Shown here: in pieces, positions 22,807 through 35,500 of the stretch | Layout: each line of letters opens with the position of its first letter | Position numbering within the stretch: position 1 is the first letter of the stretch | NCBI GenBank assembly: GCA_018340805.1 | Contig: JACMZG010001911.1 | Coordinates: 35,307,248-35,371,247, forward strand | Length of the DNA stretch: 64,000 nt | Direction: 5' to 3' | From: Microvelia longipes | Lineage: Eukaryota > Arthropoda > Insecta > Hemiptera > Veliidae | Made by a program: the position numbers and the translations under genes | The notes under the pieces: model-generated | Seen by the model: the letters and a program-made list of their open reading frames with translations, nothing else | What the model was told of the DNA's origin: nothing | Database searches by the model: none

Positions 22807-23853
22807 AAGTATTTATTTGTTTGCAAAAGATCTGAACCGGTTGTCACCGGGAATTATCAATTCAATTTTTAACCATAAATTTTTTACGTCATTAACCCGT
22901 AATATTGACTTTTTCCGTATTGAATTTTCTACAATACGGAAAAATGTTTTCAATTGATTTGAGATCTGGCACGAATGTAGTCATATATAAGATTAATATA
23001 TGCGCCAGGTTTCATCACATTATTAGCATTAGTTTTTTTTAAAAAATCGGAAAATAACCCACAAATAGTCCAAGAGCCAGGCCTAAAAATTTTGACTCAT
23101 TTTGTACTATTTCAAACCAATTTTCTAAAATATACCTTTAATTGTGAAGGAAAAGCATAGTCTGCCTATCCAGAGTGGAACCCTGAATATATGAATGCGC
23201 TCGCTCAAAATATTAGAAAGTTGCACAAATTCCAGTTTTCTTGCAATAAGTGGTCCGACAGGGTGGTCCGACCACTTAATATCAAATCGTATTATTTTGG
23301 TCAAAATCGGATCACTGCAACTAAAGTTATGACATTTGTTAGATGGGCTAAAAAGTTTCACAAAAAGTCAATATTTTTCAAAGAAATGCGCTTACTGGGC
23401 ATAAATTAACCATTTTTATAGTTTTTGAATGAGCTAACTCTTAAATTTTGAGCATGCTCAATCATATGAAGGACTTGGATAGGCAGACTGTTTTTTCTTT
23501 ATAATTTAAGGTATATTTTCAGAAATCTGGTTAGAAAAAGTACAAAATAAGTTACATTTTTTCAGGACCGGCTCCTGGACTAAAATGTAATACAAAACCC
23601 TTTATGTAATAAATAAAAAATATTAAGGTTTTGGTTCAATACGGCAAGTATATCCATGTTTATTTATCATATAAGATAAGCAGCATTGAGCGAGGTCATT
23701 GCCTGGATGGGTAACCACTGGGAATAAAAATAGGACAATAAAGAAGCTAATCCGAAGATGTGTTGCAGAAAAAATTTGACGATTTGTATATTCTGAGGAC
23801 AATCGAAGCGACTCCGATAAGGTGAGGACAAATTCTGAGGTACCCCGAACCCA
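22803..23853 (+). repeat. 5S-SINE copy b, interrupted by a MITE
   Basis: The core reads TTACGTCATTAACCCG, then GATTTGAGATCTGGCACGAATG, CGCCAGGTTTCATCACATTA and AAAAATCGGAAAATAA. It is broken at 23066 by the nested MITE M2 and resumes at 23583. The 5S-like module AAGCAGCATTGAGCGAGGTC plus GCCTGGATGGGTAACCACTG is at about 23679-23720, the best C-box match in the window. The tail has GAGGACAATCGAAGCGACTCC and GAGGTACCCCGAACCC. Confidence 0.75.
23068..23580. mobile_element. Mariner-type palindromic MITE, copy M2 (513 bp)
   Basis: Ends GTCCAAGAGCCAGGCCT and AGGACCGGCTCCTGGAC are inverted and flanked by TA (23066-23067 and 23581-23582). Subterminal blocks AGTCTGCCTATCCAGAGTGG and GGATAGGCAGACT pair across the element, and homology to M1 runs its full length. 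It is inserted inside 5S-SINE copy b. The overlapping short frames on both strands are by-products of the palindrome. Confidence 0.85.
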
Positions 23854-25377
23854 ATGTCTTTAAATAAATATTATATTTAAACAAAATTAAATTAAAAATA
23901 TTGGTAATAAAAAGATGAAGATGCAGAGACGAACAGAATATCGCAGAGCCGGCAAGACCTTGAGTTTATATTTCTTTTACAGCCTTAAAGCAATCAATCA
24001 ACCAATCAATCTAACTTGACGTGTAATCCCTTAACTACAGCCAACATTCTGCACACATTCGAGAACTCTTAAATAATAGTGTTATGCGAAAACATAGTTA
24101 AAACTCCAATAGGCAAATATGAAAGATTATTATTGTAATTGCTTAACTTAATTTTAACTTATCTTCTATAACAGGTTAGGACAGTTTTCAGCAACAGGTA
24201 AATTCTAATGTTTTAAGCATATATGCTATAACATATATATATAATGTATGTATATATATGGATGTATGGCTACTTTTCTTTTAAATATGGTACGGACTAA
24301 ACACCTCTTCCGAATTAGATAAAAGTTGGTACAAAAATCAAATCATTTAAGGGGAATGGAAGATTTTTTTTCCATTTTGAGCAAATTTATAGCGTCTCAA
24401 AACGGCATCATTTTTAACTTTTAAAAATTTCATAAATAAATTAAAAACATATTTTTGTCTGCAATGATTTTTAGGTCTAGATTAAAATGTTTTGAGTCAG
24501 GCGAGACCTCAACCTGTGGTAAGAACATTTCTCGAGATATCGAAGACCTAATTGGGGACCACGAAGCGGCCTTTGTCTTTATGAATTTTAATAAATAAGA
24601 TAGGAGAGTTTAGTTCTTTATTCGGAAGCTTGCATGTCTTTTTAAAAAGAAGAACAACTATAATGTTTACATAGTCAATCAATAACATACGGTTCATAAA
24701 CGTCTTTTCGCTTCGAAAATCTACTAAAAAACAGTATGATTGGATTGCTCCTAAGATTATGCAACTAACGTAAAAGAATCAACAAACTCAAGCGTTTTGA
24801 TTTTATTTACTTCAGCATACACTTCATACATTTCTTAGCCTCAAAAGCCTGTTTTTAGTGAAATGACATAGATTTTTTTCATTAATATTCCTTAAAATTA
24901 AGCTTGAGTTTACAAAGGTTTGACAAAAAACGCAATATATACAGAATCCTTGATTGAAAATATGTTTCAAGAAAAAAAATAAAAAAGGATGAAGTGATGA
25001 AAACATTGAAAAATGAAAGATAATGATGAAAGGAGTACAGGTGTTGCAATTTAAGTAGGAAGAATGAATCAGAACTTAATCTAAAGACAAACTTTGCCAA
25101 CACATCACTGTACAGTGAATCAGCTTCACATTATTCAACCTTCTTCCTTACTACAAACCAATTCCTTTCCTTCAAATATGTGCGTTTTCAATCATTCACT
25201 TGTTTCAACAGTAAACAAGTGAAGTCAACTTTTTTAAGTTTTTTTTTTTTAAATAAAAGCAATTTTTAATTAAAAAATTAATGTTCTTTTTCTTAAATAA
25301 ACAATCATGATCTCCTCTGGTTTTTATTATTTAAACAAATTCACTCTATTATTTCTTTCATGAGTGGTATATTAGCG
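23854..25377. other. Non-coding stretch with R-like remnant
   Basis: A short TA-rich patch at 24227-24262 is followed by TTCCGAATTAGATAAAAG and GTTGGTACAAAAATCAA, a diverged family R core to about 24420. The rest is AT-rich. Minus-strand frames near 24824-25103 are low-complexity Phe/Leu/Ser chance frames. Confidence 0.4.
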
Positions 25378-25392
25378 ATATATATATATTAT

Positions 25393-25423
<31 letters not shown>

Positions 25424-25447
25424 TATTATATATATATATATATATAT

Positions 25448-25486
<39 letters not shown>

Positions 25487-25495
25487 TTATATAAT
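25378..25495. repeat. (TA)n microsatellite
   Basis: About 115 bp of TA with several ATTA and TAAT phase breaks. No family R core is evident next to it. Confidence 0.95.
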
Positions 25496-25718
25496 AGTTG
25501 TTAAAAATCTTTAACATATTTTAATAGATATTTACAATATACCTGACCGCAAATAAACTTGTAAATTATTTTTAATTACAACAAAAGATAAATCATTATT
25601 TCACACGATAAAGATCACAAAAGATCCTAAAAAAATATTATTAAACTTTACTTTTTTTTAAATACTAATTTTTTTAAATACTAATTTTAACCAATTATTT
25701 AATACATCTTTCATAGGG

Positions 25719-25995
25719 TATGGAGTACCTAAGAACTTTCCTAACGACATCAAATTCGCTTCGCTTATCCTCACTTCTTTGGACTCGCTTCGCTCGTCCT
25801 CAGAATACACAAATCACCAAATTTATACAACAACAAATCTTGTGACTCGGAAAATTATTTTCCGGATAGCACAACTAGACCTAAAGATTTATTTTTGTAA
25901 CAAATTTCAATTCTTTAGCATAAATACGCAGGGAACTACGATGATAACAGACACACGCCTGTCTGTGTGTCTGTTATAAACGTAGCTAACTTTGT
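25719..25995 (-). repeat. 5S-SINE copy c, internally deleted
   Basis: Starting from the tail on the minus strand, GGTACTCCATACC-like sequence is followed by the complements of AAATTCGCTTCGCTTATCCTC and GGACTCGCTTCGCTCGTCCTC. It then jumps to the core (TTCCGGATAGCACAACTAGAC, TTCAATTCTTTAGCATAAATA) and to an inverted duplication, ATAACAGACACAC ... GTGTGTCTGTTAT. The 5S module is deleted. The open frame at 25779-25979 lies wholly in the repeat. Confidence 0.6.
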
Positions 25996-28135
25996 AACTA
26001 GAACATCTACTTATAAAATCAATCAACTAAATTACATTAACATACATCATAGAAGGTTCAAATAAAACACAAACATGTTCGAAAAATCGAAACCTTTGAT
26101 TTATTATAACCTTATTATAACTCTCTAGGGGGAGATTAGAGTGAGGTTACACAGAGCCCTAATAAGCCTTCTAATGTATTGAGGTAGTGTATAACTCTTC
26201 TGGTAAGTAATATCTCTGTGCTGTTAATTACAATAGCTAGTTCCACCAGGAAATTAGATTACATACAAGAGACGTTTTTTCTATATTTACTTACAATTTA
26301 GATTCCACAAGTCATTCGTCAATTAATAATCCATAAAGTTTAAGTTATTAGACCAACAAAGGCATTAAAATAAAATAAAATAGTATAAAACTTATAAAAA
26401 TGATATAAAGTTATAAAGAAGTAAATAAAGTTTTTAGTATTTTGTATATTAATTATTACTATGTTATAAAATATGAATATATTAAGTTTATTATACTAAG
26501 GATATAATTTAGAAATGTGACAACTAGTTATTAAATATTTATTTTTGAAACCCAGTCCCTCAATGTATTATAGACTTACATTGACGAGGAAAACATTGTC
26601 CCGCGATTAATAGATATGGAATTAATCACTTTTTTAGAGTTTAGATGAAACAATTTAAATATTATAAACATCAATCAATATATAGACATGACTTAAAACA
26701 TTAATATTATTTAGGCGATAGAAAAAAAATCATTAATGTGGGATGAAAATTGGAGCTAAATCAAATCTCGCATGAAAGCAGAGATAATAATAAATGTATT
26801 CTTCAAAATTTTAGATTCGAAATTTATATAGAGGCATAAATTTTATCTTTTAAGCTCGCACAGGGGAAGTTTAAAATAATATATATGTGTAATTAGGTAT
26901 ATGTATAGTGTCTAAATAAAAGAGAAGAGGTTGTTTAATACGGAACGGAATAGGACGAGGTGGAAAGGGGAGTAATAATAAATCCAACAGGACTGGGGTG
27001 CATATATGGTTTAGTCTAGAGGGAGGTTTTAACAGAGATTGAAGTCCTAGTTGACAACAGAGTAGCCAAGTACGGGATTCTGAACACTGGGGGGTAAATA
27101 GAGAAGAGCTTGACGATAAATCGGCGTCAATTGCCTGCCGGGGCCTTGTCAACATGGTAGCCCATTAGTCAACCTGTCGCCATCCTCCGCTCCTAGTCCT
27201 ATTACAATAATATAAATCCAGGCTTAATGGGACCAGGGAGCTTCATTGGATCAGGACAATGCCAACTATAAATACACAACTCCACTCTCTTTTCATATTA
27301 CAATATTTTCTCCGACAAAACTCCAACTAGAATTGAACCATATTCGTCATAAACATCCCGGACCAGAAAAGTATTACCCCACTCGATCCTAAAAACTAGA
27401 AAAATGATAAAATGTTTAAAAACAACCGAGTCTCATTCTATCATATTTCTACAGATTCCAACTGCTTGTTTTTACCCCCGACTCTTAAAAAGTGACAGAT
27501 TAATTGCGATGGTTAAATGTTTTTTTAGAAACATGATGGAGGGGAAATTTAAAAATATTTATTGTCCTGTGTTATTATAAATTATGAGCAATAAAAAACC
27601 TCTATTTTTGAGAAAAACAGAAGTGGACGAGTGTAAAACAATAAGCCAATATTGATTAAAGTGTCTTAACTCATATATTACAACATTAAAGATAAACTGC
27701 CCTTACAAATACATAAATGGAAAGAATATAAATTATTTTAAAAATGATTTATTAATATTAATCACCATAAAGAGCGAAAGCTTTCTAAATAGCACAGTAA
27801 AGAGAACAAGATTATTACTTAAAAAATAATTTAACATTTTAAAATGCAAGATGTTGGAAAAACGCAAAAATTATCACTCTAGGTATTAGTGAACACAACA
27901 GGGTAAATTTTTTTTTTTTTTTGGAGGCCCGATGTGTCAGACGCTCCTACCTCTATTACTTTACTTTGAATCAATGAAAGAGGTTAATGTAAAGAACAAA
28001 AAACTAGTACATATACAGCGAAGCTATGCGTGTCAGACACACACAAAATCAGAAAGTTAGTTAACCCTACAAAAACTACTCAACGTAATAAAATGTCTGA
28101 AAGAATAATGTGATGTAACTTCAGTTTAGCATTCC
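25996..28135. other. Non-coding stretch with GC-richer island
   Basis: The segment 26880-27380 is less AT-rich (GGAACGGAATAGGACGAGG, GGGGCCTTGTCAAC, CCATCCTCCGCTCCTAGTCC). Its 94-codon minus-strand frame is Ser/Leu/Pro-rich without a domain. No repeat partner was seen. A poly-T run is at 27908-27922. Confidence 0.4.
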
Positions 28136-28339
28136 TACAGTTAGTTCTTTACTACAGTAGTAGGTTCTTTACCTAAGTAGTAGGTTCTTTACCTACAGTA
28201 GTAGGTTCTTTACCTACAGTAGTAGGTTCTTTCCTACAGTTACTTACTACAGTAGTAGGTTTTACCTACAGTAGTATGTTCTTTACCTAAAGTAGAAGTT
28301 CTTTCCTATAGTAGTAGGTCTTTACCAACAGTAGTAGGT
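28136..28339. repeat. 21-bp tandem repeat of self-complementary units
   Basis: The array repeats TAGGTTCTTTACCTACAGTAG about nine times with small deletions. Each unit contains ACCTAC-AGTA-GTAGGT, a 6-bp inverted repeat with a 4-nt spacer, so the array is a chain of potential hairpins that looks similar on both strands. It lies in single-copy AT-rich DNA. Confidence 0.85.
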
Positions 28340-30462
28340 AAGGAAAAGAAACAAAGTTACTCTATTGATGATAAAAATACATTTGATATCTCCAGAGAAA
28401 AATTCTCAGTGATCCTTAACACTGAGCAATAAAGAAAGAATCTGGAATATTTTTTTATTGGTTTGTTTAAAGGTTAGAGAGTTACCACTAGTAAAATTTA
28501 TTGACCAAAAAGTTTAATTTTTATTCCAAGCTTTTTTATTAGTTTCTTTCTACTTATTAACGTAGTGGGTACTTTGGATGCTTGATACAGACAAAAATAC
28601 ATACAGTCTACAACAAATCTAGTAAATAACTGTTTTGGATTTTAAGGCTAAACACAATACTTTTCTTATATACTAAGACAGTAGATAAGAAAAACATGGA
28701 ACATAAGTATAATAACTATAATAAAATAATAAAATTGATATTGATTAGTTTGACTTATTGAATATATGATACACATTTGTTCAAATGAAAAGCAAAACTT
28801 GAGTCTTAACCTACTAAGGTGAAATCAAATTTATTCATTCACATTCTCATTTAAAAATACATACTGGGTCAACCATAATACTTGACAAGTATGCTTTGTG
28901 GTTGCTTTATTTTCTATCACGTTCATTTATTGTCAAAGGTAAAGTCGGTTTTATATATAAGAGGTGTAACAGGAGATGTTTTGGTTTTTTGACCTGAAGA
29001 GTTGATCCTGGGTGAAGTCTGTCTGTGATGTTATTCCGCGACACTGAACACTAATCCTCACCCGTCATATTCTGTTGCCATCATCTTGGATTGACAACGT
29101 CTTCTACACGTCTTACCATATCCTTTCTTTCATATTAATATTATTTTTATAATATAAAAAATTTCAAATCCATCTAAATCAGTTCAAAAAGGGGTTTTAT
29201 TTTTTTTCAAAAAGATTACACTGTCAGATCACTTTATGGAAATGCAAGTTGAAGCGCCTTTTTGACTTACTTAATACGTCGGTGACTTAAAAAAAAGTTC
29301 AATAATAAGCTTTTGGAATACCTCGCAAGTTTTTAAGTCACTAATAAAAACATGATAAAGGATATTTTTTCCTATTTATTAAAAACTTTTTGAGCAGAAA
29401 ACAGCTTCTTTATTATGCGTATTAAATTTCACGCCCACTTCCAATCAATCCAAAAATGTTCCAACCCACTTGACATAAAGATTAAATTGATAAGAATATA
29501 CTTATTTTTTAGTACTTTATACTTAAATGTGTCACTTTTAAACTTATAACTGTGTCAGATTAAAGAATAATATCAAACGATTATATTTATTCCAACTTTT
29601 ATCATCAGGAAAAACAAAAAAATAAAATGATTTAAGAGAAGTTACATACGAACCATATCAACTCCATCATCAATAAATATTTCGACTGTTGTCATAAACT
29701 TACCTGCAAACAAATTTAAGAAAAATTAATAGTAATTGTCATTATTAATATTATCACACCATCATTTCAAATCAGGAAATGGCTTTCAGGTCACCATCAC
29801 CGATTTGGATAATAGTTGGGTGAGAGTTTTATAGAAAAATTAGAACCATCAAAGGGTTTTGCACAAAACCGCTTAGAAGCCGCTCACGAGCAGCGCGAAT
29901 TTCCAAAATTGGAATTCGTTTATTCCAAAAATTGAAACAAATATTTTTGCGCGAACAAATGTTTTTGAAGTATAACAATCTTTAATTAGTTATAGTATAA
30001 TATATAACATATTTAACAAATACAACATACTTAAAAGTTATACTGTAATTCTTAGAGAATACAAACAGGGCTTTCGAAATACTTCATCAGTTTGAGATCA
30101 CTTTTTGCGTTTGAATGTTGTTATTGTATTGTCTGTCCACTTCCTTAATTTCTGTGTATTAATTTAAAGGACCTTTAATGAAGAGGATGATGCGATTGGG
30201 CAACTTTACTGACTTTATAAACATTATAAGTTGGAGAAATAATGACAAACTTAGCTTCCCTATCTAGGCTACAGCAAAATGTATTAAACGCATAAGGTTA
30301 TGTATTACTTTAGATCAAATACATCCATACTTTTTGTGAACATATTCATGTTTTTTGAACACACTTTAATAAAATTGCTAATATTGTGGCATATATTGTG
30401 TGATATATTTTCTATGGGATAAATATATTAATAAATATTTTTGATTAGAGAAACCCTCTTTC
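28340..30462. other. AT-rich non-coding stretch
   Basis: A GC-richer patch at 28980-29120 (GATCCTGGGTGAAGTCTG, TCACCCGTCATATTC) has no identity. Nothing else was recognised. Confidence 0.5.
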
Positions 30463-30496
30463 AAAATATCACCTCCCAAGAGGGAGGTGATATTTT
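30463..30496. repeat. Perfect 15-bp hairpin, 4-nt loop
   Basis: AAAATATCACCTCCC-AAGA-GGGAGGTGATATTTT is a strong hairpin on either strand. It has no T-run and no repeat partner in the window. Confidence 0.75.
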
Positions 30497-31795
30497 CATA
30501 AGGATATTCCAACTTCATAAGGTCATTTTTTTCTTTGGAAACTCGCTAAAATAATGCAAGTATAGAAATGATATTTTTTAAGGTGTTTTAATGATAGTTT
30601 TCTAAGAAGATTTTGAAGGATAAATTTTAAGAATATGTTTTATGGAGTTAGCATGCATAAGTAATTACGGGAATGGATTATTTTTTGAATTATGGTAGCA
30701 TAAAGTAGATTAGGATTCCAGGCAACAAACAAATAAACAATATTACGGAAAAATTAAAAATACAAATTTTTGAAACAATTAACAATAAAAATATTAAATT
30801 ATTTTAATTATTACGTAAAACGGTACCCTTCAGAATTTTGCGATTAAATAATCTTCTGATAAGAATAAATTAAATAACGAAATTACAAACAAAACATTAT
30901 ATTTAAGCATTTCAACAGCATCTTCACTTTAATTCTTATATCACTTCATACACATAAAATTTAATGGCGGTTAACAAAATGATGATGCACTGTTTATTTT
31001 TATTAACCAAAAACATCACGTATTTGTGAGTGATGGGTGGTCGGAGCATGAGATGAGGACATCAAGTTTTTTTTGTTCTTTTTTAAGTAAAACTTCCCGA
31101 GAACCGGTTCCTCATGAAGTACACTCAGAAAGAGATACAAATCTCAAAAATGTTTTAAAAAAGGAGCATTCCATGGATTCAACAAATTTTTTTTTTTGGT
31201 TAAAGGAAACACATAAAGTGATTATTCAGTCTTAATATATTTATTTCTTCTTTTTATTTTCTGACTGATTTATTGGTCACCTTTTTACTTTTAAATTCTT
31301 ATATATGTGATCCATGTCCAACCTAATCAAGTCTCCATTTTGATGGAAATGTAGAGGCTAAAAAAATATATAAATGTCATTATAAATACTTCTCCTATCT
31401 TATTTATATATAAAATAAAAATTTACTTAAAATACTTTAAAAACCCAAAATATATACTTTAAAGTATGCCAGTATATCTTTTTAAACTTTAAAATAATTA
31501 TACCTGTCGAAGATAATAGAAATCAGAAAAAAGTTAAATTATAAATTTCCATCCATCAATTAAGTGAAGGAACAGGATTTTTGATCCGATTCTTTTAAGG
31601 ACCCGTCTTTATTACTTTAACCATGATGATAATATTGCTTTAAACTATTATAATGCTTTATCAGTTTTTAATCTACTCTTTAGGTACTTAAACTTTATGT
31701 GATGACCCTGCTTGGTTACGTGTGGATATACATGAAAAATACAATAGAATACCCTTCAGTAATACTGTTAGGTGAATTAATAACTTGACAGTAAA
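30497..31795. other. AT-rich non-coding stretch
   Basis: No supported feature. The 69-codon frame at 31026-31235 has no recognisable domain. Confidence 0.5.
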
Positions 31796-31817
31796 ATAAT
31801 GAAGCCAGTAAAAAATA

Positions 31818-31866
<49 letters not shown>

Positions 31867-31910
31867 ATTATATATATTATATATTATTTTTACTGGCTTT
31901 ATTTTTATTC
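31796..31910. repeat. TA-cored inverted repeat
   Basis: GAAGCCAGTAAAAA on the left mirrors TTTTTACTGGCTTT on the right around a TA array, so the whole block is self-complementary. This differs from the other TA arrays, which have unrelated flanks. A template-switch or hairpin-repair origin, or a minimal foldback element, would explain it. Confidence 0.7.
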
Positions 31911-32014
31911 AATTATTATATTATTATATTATTATATATTATATATATATATAAATTATATATTATATATATTATATATTATTATTATTATTATATATAT
32001 ATATATTATATATT

Positions 32015-32046
<32 letters not shown>

Positions 32047-32050
32047 ATAT
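31911..32050. repeat. TA/TTA-rich microsatellite
   Basis: A compound array of TA and ATT units continuing from the TA-cored inverted repeat and leading into a family R copy. Confidence 0.85.
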
Positions 32051-32340
32051 ATCTTTGTATTGAAACGAAGCAATGAGCTTATGAGGTTGGGGGTCATAGA
32101 GTGAGGAGTGGGAGGAGGTGAATATTTTGAAATAGGGGGACTCAATGATCAAGAATATATATATATATAAATTGTTGAGACTTATGTGTGTATGTATGTG
32201 CAAGATTTTTGTGTCATATGTGTCATAGACGTTTTTATGAGACACGATAACTTTCAATCGCTTTCTTGGATCGTAATGAAACTTTGTACAAAAATCAACC
32301 TTGTTAATGTCCCAATTCTATAGTTTATGATTGATGTTTG
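32051..32340 (+). repeat. Family R copy
   Basis: G-rich block AGGTTGGGGGTCATAGAG, a short TA run (32154-32168), a TGTGTGTATGTATGTG stretch, then ACACGATAACTTTCAATCGC, TTTCTTGGAT and AAACTTTGTACAAAAATCAA. The order and words match 1300-1640. It runs directly into a 5S-SINE tail. Confidence 0.65.
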
Positions 32341-32512
32341 TTGCGGAGTGGCAAAGAGGCCAAAGACCTCTTCTTTTAATGAGATGAGACGAGGACGAAC
32401 TGCATTAAATAAGATTTTCACAATTTGAGGACAAATGAAGCAAAGAGTATAACGAATTCAATAAGGAGAGAAAAAGTTCCGAGGCACCCCGTAGGTACCC
32501 TAATAGGTAAAT
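32341..32512 (+). repeat. 5S-SINE tail, copy d, degenerate
   Basis: GACGAGGACGAACTGC, TTTGAGGACAAATGAAGCAA and GTTCCGAGGCACCCCGTAGG match the distal family blocks. The 5S module is unrecognisable or replaced by GAGGCCAAAGACCTC. Its position right after a family R core shows that R core and 5S-SINE tail can occur as one unit. Confidence 0.55.
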
Positions 32513-35500
32513 AATAAATAGTATAAATAGGTACCCTATTTATACATAAATAAATTTTTAATTCTTCATTCTAACTTAAAATAATCTTAGACTGATAAGT
32601 AGTGTGAGCCGTTATAAACAAATTAAGATGGTAGTCATAAAATCGGAACCAAGTATGACTGGCACTTAGTTGATTAATACATCAGATAGTCTATGTAAAT
32701 AAATAAGAGTCTCTGTTTTTTATGCTTAATTTTAATAGATTTTTCTCTCACTTGTGTAGCAAATTAATCTGAATTTACATTACACGACACTCCTTTATTT
32801 GTAAAATTATTGCTCTAATAAGTTTAATCACATCTTCCTCAAAAAGCTTTTACACATAATTTGACAAAATGGAAGACTCTATTAATACAAGGAATCTATA
32901 AAATAAAAAGTTTTCTTCCGCGAATTATTTAATAGCTCGTGGAAAGTATCTTCTTTAACTAATTTGTAAATTATGCGTAAGAATAATAGTTGTGATCATT
33001 CTTTTATTAAAAATATTTTCCAAAATTTAATGGATAAAAAATAATGCCTAATTTAGTGGTCCAAGATCACAATAATCTCTCTTGATTTGCCTGCTTAAAT
33101 TTTTAGATACCAAATAATTTTTATATGAAATAATTTTGTTCTTGGGAGATTAATAGTAGTTTCACTTCTTGCAATTAAAAAAAATTTCCTTAAAATTATC
33201 TTTATTTATTTTTATCGATTTATGCAATTTGAGTAAACCTGAACAATTTGCTTTTCAACTAATTCCCTTAATGTAACATATGCAACGTCAAATTGATTTT
33301 ACTAACGCCTTTGTATTTTTTAATGAAAGGAAATAAACATGTGGTAATATTATTAAATATTTTTTTAGGTTTACAGTCGAGTTTTTAAGATTTAATTCAT
33401 TGTGCTGTCTGTCTGTGCGGTTAAATATAAATTAATAAGAATATTATATATTCATATAATAACGAATTAAGTCAATAAAATACTGATTGGCGTCATTCAA
33501 TCAAGAGTTACCGCTTTAAATTCAACTACATTTTTCTATACATGGCATAAATGCCATGAACTAACCTGCTCTTATTTTAATTTCTTTAAATTTATAAAAT
33601 AAATTGGGAAAAACTCATAAAAATATAACTCGTGAAATGAACGCGATTTTTAACTCAAAGGTTCATCAAAAGCCATAAAATACCTTATTATCAAAATTTG
33701 TACTCTCACCAGACAGGTCATTAATCTGTTTTATGGGACCACTTCTGGTGACCTTGCATCGGTTAATTTTCCCTATTCTTGAAGAAAAAAACTTAGGACA
33801 CTTAAATTTAATGTCTTATTGGATTTCTCGCAATTTTTTGAATACTCAAATTATTTAAAAATATTAAATTCTAATCTTTATTTAAAATCGTTATTCATGA
33901 ATACTGCAGTATTTTATATTAAAATTGTTTAGTCGATTAAGAATAATGTATTAAGTTGAAACAACTGGTTTTCCCCGAAAAGATAAAATTTGTTATGCAC
34001 AATTATTTTTTGTGCAGTTATTTACTGCAGGTTATATCCTGATGCTAATACATACAAAAACACTAAACCCAATTAATTTAATATAACATAGTTAAAAACG
34101 ATACAAAATAGAAGAATACTACATATAAAATAAAATTAGCAATAAAACACTGCCATTTAGCCAAATATGGAGCCAAAAACGTCACATATCACAATACCAT
34201 TATTCTTATCTATAGAGATTGAAACAAATGGAGATGCTTTATATTTTTTGTTAAATAAATTAAATATTATAATAAAATATTATAAATCCTCAGCTATCAC
34301 ATAGAAGACTGAATGGAAGGGTGCTTTTTCGTCAGATATGTTTCTGGATTAATTCCAAATAAGTATTTTGATGAATGTATGCTGAGCTTTATCAAACAGA
34401 ATAGAAGAGAACTGTCGTGCAGTTTGTTGTGTTTTTTACTGTTATTTATTGTTTTTTATAATAAAATTATAAACATAATTTTAATTGCACAATTAAATTA
34501 ATAAACTCAAGACAGAATTTCTTAATTAGTACGTAATGTTTTATGTTTAGTTTATTTAAAGTTTTAAGATGAGACTGTTTGAATAAATTATAGAATAAAT
34601 AAATCATGCTCCACGAAGATTATGGAAACAAAGACATATCAAGAATAAAAGCAAGCAATGGTTGTCTTGAAAAGTTAAAATTATGTCTAAAGATTATACA
34701 GTGTTTCCACAATATACATGAGATCTATCAAGAAAATAAAGTTTATTAGAGTAATCTGAAGAGTAGAGTGCGGGTTAATCCTTGGAACGAGCTTTAAGTG
34801 GAGTGTAATACGCTAAGAGTTGAAATGTAGCGTTCGAATGATTAATAGGTTTAATTAAGCAAGTCAATGTGAGAGAGAGAAAGTTGAATTACAAAATGTT
34901 TATTTGAGGAAATTTGCTGGAAGCATATTCATGGATCAAGGAAGGGAAATGGTGATGATTTACAAGGATAAACCAGTTGTAACCAAAATTATAAGGCTCA
35001 TTGCATTCAAATGCCAAGCATTTTCCTTGAGAGATATTAAAGCTCTGATCCCTCCGCCTCCACTCCCATGAGAAGGGTTCAAAACTTAGAGTCGAGATTT
35101 GCTAAGAAAGGGATGTCGGATCTAATGATGAAGCCAATCATAATTCCATGTAAATCCCCCTATCTCTCTCTCTCCAAACCCCCCGGTGTGAATAATATTA
35201 CCATTTGTCCTGACGAGAGAGAGGGGAGGCAATAAGATGAAACAGTCCAGAAACCAGTTAGCAAGTTTACATAAGCCTTAATCGAGACGACGCATCGGTG
35301 CAGACTTATCCAAGTAAAGGATAACCTTTTCTAATTAAAATTAATTACACAAGTTGAACCTTTTATACAGGATATGGCTTTTAAATTTATGGATACAATA
35401 AAGACAAGAAGGACACTCGGTGAAGAGAGTGAGAGAGATATCGGAGTGAGGTGTTGGGTGCGGATTATCAATCAGACGGAGTATCGCAGCGAGTAGGACG

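Noticed and set aside
23668..23860. Genuine 5S rRNA gene
   Set aside because: Only the central A-box/C-box part matches. The 5' and 3' thirds of 5S rRNA are absent and the module recurs within a dispersed repeat.
25779..25979. 66-codon frame
   Set aside because: It lies entirely in 5S-SINE copy c. The similar peptide SLRSSSEYT/SLRSSSKYT seen at 46071-46478 reflects shared repeat DNA, not a protein family.
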